Assembly (NCBI RefSeq): GCF_010183535.1
Contig: NC_071331.1
Coordinates: 7,812,001 to 7,876,000, forward strand
DNA: 64,000 nt
Reading direction: 5' to 3'
Source: Caenorhabditis remanei
Lineage: Eukaryota > Nematoda > Chromadorea > Rhabditida > Rhabditidae
Made by a program: the position numbers and the translations under genes
In this document: positions 57,256-64,000 of the stretch, one piece after another
How positions within the stretch are numbered: the first letter of the stretch is position 1
Layout: each line of letters starts with the position of its first letter
Notes under the pieces: generated by a model
What the model saw: the letters and a program-made list of their open reading frames with translations, nothing else
Database searches by the model: none
Told to the model about the DNA's origin: nothing

Positions 57256-59090
57256 ATGTTGACGACATCACTTCAAAGAATGAAAGCTGTCTACATATAC
57301 TGTTTCTGTGTTTCTGCATGATAATCCCGTTGTCCAGAAGTTTAGTTCAAAGCACACTGACAATTTTTATTGCGTCTCAAAAGCAATTTCACCTTTTCAA
57401 ACTTATTCGGTACAGTAACCATAGGGTCTGTAGTCAGTTTTAGTGCTAACCATGGGCGGAGCTTTACTAAAAAGTTTCAGGAATCCAAATTCCATAGAAA
57501 AATAATAGTTCCCGGTTTCATTAATTGTGTAAAGATAAGCAATTAGTTCAGCACATATTCTCACAATCAAAAATCATAAGAAGTGTTACAAACCTAGTCA
57601 TATAACATAACTTCTGGTTACTGTAATCTCTGATTTCGAAAATGTTCTCTTTTTTTTCATACGTTCACCAGCAATACGGGCAGAGCCTTATGATCGTCCT
57701 ACAGTTTTTAATCTAGTAATAATAATCCTACAGATGACGAAATATTAATGAAAATCACGAAACTCAGATTCAAATGATATATTCTAGAAACGGAGACAAT
57801 CACTTTCAGTTTTGGATTATGTTCAAATCTTCCTAAATACAAAAAATATCTATTCATGGACGGAGCTGGCATTCAAGGCACAGAAACATTAAACTATTTT
57901 TTTATACATAATAGCTGTATTGGGATATTTATTGAAAAATAAAAAAACTCAAAATTACATATTCATTTTCAGAAGCAGTATATAAATTTTCTTTTTTCCT
58001 GAGTTCATCAAACTTTCAAACTCAGATCTATGTATTGAAAAAGAAATATCGCAACTGAAACATATCATAAACATCAATTCTTAATTTTGTTTAAATTAAA
58101 GTTTCCCAAATACAAGAATCCTCTGTTAGTGGGCGGGGCTTAAATATAGAATACGGTAGAACTGGTAAGATACCTCATGAGATTTTGGACCAACAAAATC
58201 TCAATATCTTTATCGTTCCCATGACTTGTTAATATCACCAGTGGCATTGTGAAACTGCTGGGAAACTTTTTAAATATGCAGAATGTGAAGTAATTTACCT
58301 AACTATTTGTTTCAAGAATCAATTTCTAGGCTGAATGAAATAAACGGAGTCTATGAATGAGAGTGAACACTTGAAGATTTTACCGTTTTCATATATTAAT
58401 TTGTAGAAACAGAATTTGGTGTTTTTAATTATTCTTTTTTTTGCAACATTCCTAACAAAGTACTGTTTTAAAAATAAGTAAAACACATTCCCCAGATTCC
58501 ACTGTCTAGGGGAGCTCTGATCAAAAAATGATGAAATTTGATACGTACCCCCCCCTCCATGGTAAAAAATGGATGGGTGACGGAAACCGAAAATATTTCT
58601 GATTTGAGTTATTCAAAGCTAGAATAGTGCTCACACAACTTTGCAGACAATTCTGACCGTGTGTCAGTGAGTTACAAACTCTTCCTTCATTATTTCGAGT
58701 CAAAAAGTTTGAGCTCTCTTAACTTTCCAGATTATGACTCAAAACCTCAGAAACTTCTAGAGAATAGGGAAATATACTTTAGAAACACAAATAAATAGCG
58801 GAAAGTTGAAAATAAAAGAGAATGATGGAATTCCAAGCGCCAGAACTTCTCACTATCGTAGGCACGGAAACATGGCCAGAATTGTCTGAAAAGTTGTGTC
58901 AGCACTATTCTGGCTCTGATCAACTCAAATCAGAAATAGAAATTATAATATAAAAAAAGAAACACTAAAATTTTCAACAAAAAACATTGAAACTAGTACA
59001 ACGAGATAAAAATAGTTACTGTTTCACAATAATTGTATATAAAATGTTTTCCGTTCAATCTGATGTTTATTTCGGGCTGTTGGATTTTCT
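57256..59090. repeat. Long-intron repeat block, copy 5 (first part)
   Basis: No gene. 57590-58818 duplicates 46379-47663, missing about 80 bp of AT-rich sequence near 58440. Confidence 0.65.
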
Positions 59091-59094
59091 TTAA

Positions 59095-59974
59095 AGGAGG
59101 ATTGAAGTCATATTTTTTTATTTCAGATTCTGATACTTCAGAATATGCTGAACAACTTTCATCATTTGAGCATATGCTGAAAATCGCTCTAAACGCCCAA
59201 TATTCATGTTTTCCTGGCTCAAAAGGAGCCTAGGTGGAAGAGTTTTCCCACGCGAATTTTTGCCCCCGTGTAGTTCTCTCGGACAAAATTATTTCTTTTT
59301 ATTTCTCGATTTTTCGTTTTCTTGCTTTTTTCCATACTTGTCAAATGACGGGCCGGCCCGCCGGCCCGGCCCGGCCCGGCCCGTAAAGAGCTTCGGCCCG
59401 TCAGGCCCGTCTTGTCAGGGATATGGGATTTTTGAGAAAAATTTTCAATTTTTTTTCAATTTTCAATTTTTCATGCGGAAAAATTGACAAAAAGACACTC
59501 ATATTATTCTATGAGAAAAGTCTGAGTTCATCTCAGTACACCTTTAATCAAATTTGAAAAAAAAATTATAAAAAAATTGAAAAAAAATTCCCTCCAAAAA
59601 GACGGGCCTGACGGGCCGGGCCGGGCCTGACGTTTTGAAAAAAAAACCCGGCCCGGGCCGGCCCTTGACAAGTATGCTTTTTTCAACAAAATTTCGTGTT
59701 TTTTCTTCTTTTTAGGATATAAATTGAAAAAACACGAAAATTTGTTGAAAAAAGCAAGAAAACGAGAAATCGAGAAATAAAAAGAAAAAGTTTTGTCCGA
59801 GAGGACTACAAAAATTCGCGTGGGAAAACTTCCACCTTGGCTCAGTTTGAACCGGGAAAACATGAATTTAGGGCATTTTCAGCGATTTTTAGCACTTTCT
59901 CCAATGATGAAAGTTGCTCAGAATTTTCTGAAGTATCAGAATCTGAAGTAAAAAAATATGACTTCAGTGCTCCT
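59095..59974. mobile_element. TTAA-flanked palindromic element with nested MITE
   Basis: TTAA at 59091-59094 and 59975-59978; ends AGGAGGATTGAAGTCATA and the near inverse TATGACTTCAGTGCTCCT. Long arms (59095-59332 and 59677-59974) are inverses with modest divergence. A GC-rich MITE sits at 59333-59676. No transposase. Confidence 0.82.
59333..59676. mobile_element. hAT-like GC-rich MITE (CATACTTG family), nested
   Basis: Perfect duplication CTTTTTTC (59325-59332 and 59677-59684). Ends CATACTTGTCAA and TTGACAAGTATG, with GGCCCGGCCC repeats inside each end. Confidence 0.85.
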
Positions 59975-59978
59975 TTAA

Positions 59979-61485
59979 TTGATTAATGGACACCATAGAA
60001 CTAATTTGCAACTTCTAGACACTCATTACTTTTTCCGGTAAATTTAAAATCAAGTTCCTTCTAATTGCAACAATCAGAGTGCGCAAAGAAGTTGTAACAA
60101 AACTTTCCAACTTTCCAATTTCGAGTCAAAAATAAAGTGAGGATAACCTATAATATGGTGTACTGAGTTATAGTTTCGCCAACTTTTGAATAAGTCTGAT
60201 CAGACAGGATTACTGAAAATCCCGTTTCTCAGAATTATTAATCATCTTCTAGATACAGCAATCATTGGTTTCACCTCCAATCTGTTTTTAACTTTTATTG
60301 AATCCTTCAAAGTGGGTGGAGCTATCATAATATCTCTGGAATTTCAAGTATCCTGGCACTCTCATAAACCGTTGGCATCTTACATCTGAAACTCTATTTG
60401 AAATAGCCTAAAATGACAAGATTTCATATAGTTTTCATCATATTTTGTTATCCAAAGTCGCAGGGTATTGAAAATCGTTTTTTCGACCTGAAATTACAAG
60501 AAGTTCTCGATACAGTAATCTTATCTTTTTGTGTTTAAACTTTTTAAAATTCTCTCTTGTAATGGATTCAAGGTTTTTTTTTATTGTAATGCAAAGCAAG
60601 CGTACGTCCAAACACCATAAGAGACGATAATAATTAGAAAGAAAAAAAGGATAATTGAAAATTGCACTTACAGCAATTACCAATAAATAATGACCTCAAT
60701 AAAATAGGAGGAGCCAATTTTTGACTGCAGTTACTTTTGTTGGTTTTCCTGTTGCAAAATGCAATAACTGACTTGTGAAATATTTACCGTATCAAGCATT
60801 CATTTTCTAGATACAGTAACTTGCATTTTACTTCATTTCTGTAGTTGATCTAATTCTAAAATTAATTTTTTTGGGAATACGATTGGACTTTCCTATTTAT
60901 TTCTAGTCAAAATAACCTACAAACACAGTTAAATTTTAGTTCAATTCAAATGTTTTAGATACTGAATGCAATACTCATTTCTCGGAGTATCAAGAGTTCT
61001 AAGAAGAACTACAAATAACCTTCTAGATACAGTAACCTTCAATTTCAGCTTCGAGCTGTTTCTAGTTCTTTCTATTGATCTCTTTTTGAGTGGGCGGATC
61101 TATTTCTTTGGACATTTTTATTTCTTATGTCTAGTACAGTTCCCAGAATAAGTAAAAACTAGAAATGATGATGAAACAGTATATTTTTTTAGCTTATTCC
61201 CTGGAAAATATAACTTTTCCAGCTACCACATCTTCTTCTAATGACTTATTATTTTGAAATATGCTTACTGAAAAACCGGAAACTCTTAATCCTATGTGAC
61301 TCGCTGGATACAGTAATCCTCAATTTCAGCGTCAAATTTGACTGATTATCTTCTGGAATGTGAGTCATATGCACTGCGCGCAGTTCTTTGAGAGGACCTC
61401 TGCAGAAGGCCGTGGATCATGTATATCCATGGTTGTTTCCTTGAACCAATGTAAAATCAGAAGTTCTCAATCAGATATAAGATTC
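59979..61485. repeat. Long-intron repeat block, copy 5 (second part)
   Basis: No gene. Parallel to 47664-48990 (ACCTCCAATCTG, AAAGTGGGTGGAGC, TTTGTTATCCAAAGTCGCAGGG, GATACAGTAACC). Carries the empty site for the MITE at 48128-48236. Confidence 0.65.
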
Positions 61486-61493
61486 TGAAAACC

Positions 61494-61851
61494 CATACTT
61501 GTCAACCGGGCCGAAACGGGCCGACACGGGTCGGCTCGTAACTCGCGTCAAAATGAATATTATGAGCTGAAAAATATACCAAAATGTAGATCTCGACGAG
61601 ATCTATCTTCGTGATCCACTACGGGCCAGGTGGCTATTCGTTAATGTGCCGCGAGCCGGGAAAAAGTGCCAAAAAACGCGAAAATGGCCAAAAAGGCCAT
61701 TCTAGCCCGGCCCGCGGCATATTAACAAATAGACATCCGGCCCGTAGTAGGCCACGGACATAGAACTCGTCGAGATCTACATTTTGGTATATTTTTCAGC
61801 TCATAATATTCATTTTGACGCGAGTTACGAGCCGGCCCGTTGACAAGTATG
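61494..61851. mobile_element. hAT-like GC-rich palindromic MITE (CATACTTG family), complete
   Basis: Duplication TGAAAACC (61486-61493 and 61852-61859). Ends CATACTTGTCAACCGGGCC and inverse. The arms contain ATAGAACTCGTCGAGATCTAC and AGCTCATAAT stretches. It is the full-length relative of the truncated copy at 6453-6682. Confidence 0.87.
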
Positions 61852-61858
61852 TGAAAAC

Positions 61859-62136
61859 CAGACTTGTCAAAAATCGGGCTAGGCCGAAATTTCTTGAGGC
61901 CTGCCCGGCCCGGATTCAAAAGTGGGTACCCATTTTTTACTGAAATTTTTTGAAATTTTTCGAAAAATAGAGTGAAAATGCTAAAATTATCATAAACATT
62001 CACATTTTGATTCAATTTTAAAGTTTTGGTCAAAAACTATACTTTTTTCCAAGACATGTTCAAAAATGTTTCAAAACGGGCCGAGCGGGCCGGGATTTTG
62101 TTTGATTTCGGCCAGGCCCGGCCCGTGACAAGTCTG
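61859..62136. mobile_element. hAT-like GC-rich MITE (CAGACTTG family), complete
   Basis: Ends CAGACTTGTCAAAAATCGGG and CCCGTGACAAGTCTG. Flanks GTGAAAAC and CTGAAAAC match at 7 of 8. It abuts the preceding element, so both used the same TGAAAAC target. Fragmentary relatives are at 8785-9035 and 48988-49127. Confidence 0.82.
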
Positions 62137-62144
62137 CTGAAAAC

Positions 62145-62882
62145 AGTAATCTAAAGCTTCAATCCCAGTTTTTAAAAAAGAAGTCATTTCAATAATTTCC
62201 AAGCGAGAGTTTGCCGAATTTCAAAAGTTCTCAATACATCAATTTCCTGTTTCAATGTGTAATAAGTCAGTGGAAGCTACGCGGAGGTTATTTCGACTAA
62301 AAGACACGAAACACCACATTGAATATCACTTCCCCGATACAGTAATCTTTCAAATCCCAGTTTTTAAACAGAAAATGCCTGGTTTTATCACTGATTTAAA
62401 AAATGTTTGATGTAGAAATGTCTCGGTTTCCGAACGACTGGTTTCCCGAGGTGCTTTCTCGTCTCTGAGAATTTCTTTATTAACGAAAATCAATCAACCG
62501 ATCTCTCAAAAATATTTCAAACATTGTAGAAACAGTAAATTTTAGGTACTTTTTTCGAATTTGATTTCCAACAGTTACAAGAATTTTGGTTCAGAACTTC
62601 CCAATTGAGTACAGTAACCCGAAAGTCATGTTCTCCTTCCGAATCCCAATGAGCTACTAAAAATGGGCGGGGCCTATCTTCTGACCTTCAAAAATCCCAA
62701 GTTTATTTCTAAATAACACTTTCTCACCTTATAAGAAGTGGGCGGAGTCTCACAATACTCCTCTTTTCCCCTCCATTGCAATGCGTCTCTCTGAAAAGTG
62801 GGCGGAGCCTATTCCACTGTTTTCATTCCTCTTGTCTCCTTGTTTTCCCTCTTCTCATCTCCATTTCCAATTCCATTTCCAG
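62145..62882. repeat. Long-intron repeat block, end before exon 4
   Basis: No gene. GATACAGTAATC at about 62336, then GGGCGGGGCC and two GTGGGCGGAG motifs, then the pyrimidine tract and acceptor. Confidence 0.6.
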
Positions 62883-63034
62883 ATCTTTTTCCAATGCATC
62901 ATAATCTGTTTCTTCGTCTCCGCTCTCATCTACAATGCTCTCTCGTTCGTCACTCCCGACTTCTGGATCCTTCTTTTCACAATGAGACAATCAAGCGGGA
63001 ATTCAAGAAATTAGTGTTCGGAATTACAACAAAG
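62883..63034 (+). pseudogene. srt exon 4 duplicate with internal deletion
   Basis: Acceptor TTTCCAG and donor GTAATT are present, and the start reads IFFQCIIICFFVSALIY. A stretch between ATCCTTCTT and CACAATGA is lost (about 55 bp relative to the parent) and the frame shifts, so TM7 is gone. Confidence 0.78.
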
Positions 63035-63101
63035 GTAATTAGTTAATTAATTAATTGGGCAATCATCAATTATCAATTACATCCAATCCATGTCTTTTCA
63101 G

Positions 63102-63149
63102 AAAATTGAAACATCCTCCGTCAACACGACGTCTCGATCCAGAATCTAA
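63102..63149 (+). pseudogene. srt exon 5 duplicate
   Basis: 48-bp exon 5 copy with TTTTCAG acceptor; it reads KIETSSVNTTSRSRI then TAA. Confidence 0.7.
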
Positions 63150-64000
63150 CCTAAATTACTCTGAAATAATTGGTCTTATTAATACAATTGTCTTTGCCCA
63201 ACCCACAAGTTGAATGATCTTCATTAGTTTACTTTAATTTTTAAATAGCCTACACTGAGAGTTGTGAAAAAATGAACATTCTATTTTATCTTTTGAAACT
63301 ATGTATTGGGTTCTTCCTTATTTTGAGAGGTTTTCTACACTAGATGTAAATTCAATGTGTCAACAAAATTCACTATTCTCAAAAAAATGTTAAGAAACAG
63401 TAATCAGTTTTAGAAATGCTCAAAACTGTACTAGTCTTGCATTGATATCAAAAATTACTGGGACCATATCAATTATTTTTTTAATGATTTTATGAAATAT
63501 AGGAGTTAAGAGATCGGTGTTGGAGAACAACTTTGAAATTTTGAAAACCAAGAGATACAGTAATCTTCCGGCACATTTCAAACCAATTTTCTGTGCTACC
63601 GAGACCAGAAAATAGAACGAAACTCGTGGAGCCTAATTGTGAGCACGTCTTTTTGATTTTCCTACATCCTCATTACAAACGTGTGTAAGTTTTACTGAAT
63701 CAAGTATCCGGTTTATTAATATGAACAACAATTTTTTCAATTCGTCGTTTCCAATTTCGTGGAGTCGTCAAACAATAGTGGTCAAAAAATCACTGTTATC
63801 AGAATCGAAGAATTATAAATTACCTTCTAGATACAGTAATCTTTAACTTCAGCTTTAGCTTGTTATCCAATTTTCTGTTGAATTCTTTAAAGTGGGCGGA
63901 TATCTCATATCAGGAATTAAAAAGTTTAGAACACTTGCCGAATGGGCGGAGTCTATAGTTCAAATATAAATTTTGTTTTTTTTTCAATTAATTATGTTTC
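63150..64000. other. Array intron repeat at the window edge
   Basis: No gene. Similar to 28560-28800 and 53880-54060 (AGAGATACAGTAATCTTCCGGC), with GATACAGTAATC near 63831 and GGGCGGAGTC near 63951. The array probably continues beyond the window. Confidence 0.5.

Noticed and set aside
59206..59863. Opposed open frames of about 100 codons with RPGPARP and ARPGPSG segments
   Set aside because: Translations of GGCCCGG repeats in the nested MITE and of the inverted arms around it.

Overview
The window looks like chromosome-arm DNA of a Caenorhabditis nematode. Its genes belong to families typical of the genus: an F-box/FBA_2 gene, an SPK-domain gene, a divergent multi-exon F-box gene and an srt-class chemoreceptor. 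Introns are mostly short, with GTRAGT donors and TTTCAG acceptors, and the spacers are AT-rich and packed with small inverted-repeat DNA transposons. I cannot name the species from sequence alone.

Layout. 1-5.1 kb: transposons, including a three-level nest (1246-3689). 5.4-5.8 kb: a possible small two-exon gene (minus). 7.4-8.5 kb: F-box/FBA_2 gene (plus). 10.5-11.5 kb: SPK-domain gene (plus). 11.8-17.8 kb: a recently triplicated gene for a small secreted ten-cysteine protein (plus, plus, minus); the first copy lacks the TATA-containing stretch kept by the other two. 18.7-21.4 kb: a complete five-exon srt-type seven-transmembrane receptor gene. 21.7-63.2 kb: an array of partial duplications of that gene. 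Exons 1-2 occur once, but exon 3 recurs five more times, exon 4 four more and exon 5 four more, with splice sites largely kept and several copies broken by stops, frameshifts or deletions. Kilobase-scale introns between exons 3 and 4 carry recurring GATACAGTAATC and GTGGGCGGAGC motifs. A dead mariner element (23.6-25.6 kb), a 4.2-kb nested palindrome (36.1-40.3 kb) and an F-box gene (40.4-43.7 kb, minus) sit inside the array.

Transposons dominate the non-coding DNA. Target-site duplications can be read directly: 8 bp (hAT-like, many), TTAA (four elements), TA (mariner/Tc-like) and TGA (two). Because the array is itself duplicated, several insertions have a matching empty site in a paralogous unit, so their ends and relative order can be inferred. 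Several palindromes carry tRNA-like A-box/B-box sequence.

The intact genes do not form a pathway. They are fast-evolving families thought to act in ubiquitin-ligase substrate choice (F-box), in a poorly known nuclear role (SPK), in secretion (Cys-rich proteins) and in chemosensation (srt). All gene models were spliced by eye, so exon junctions are predictions.
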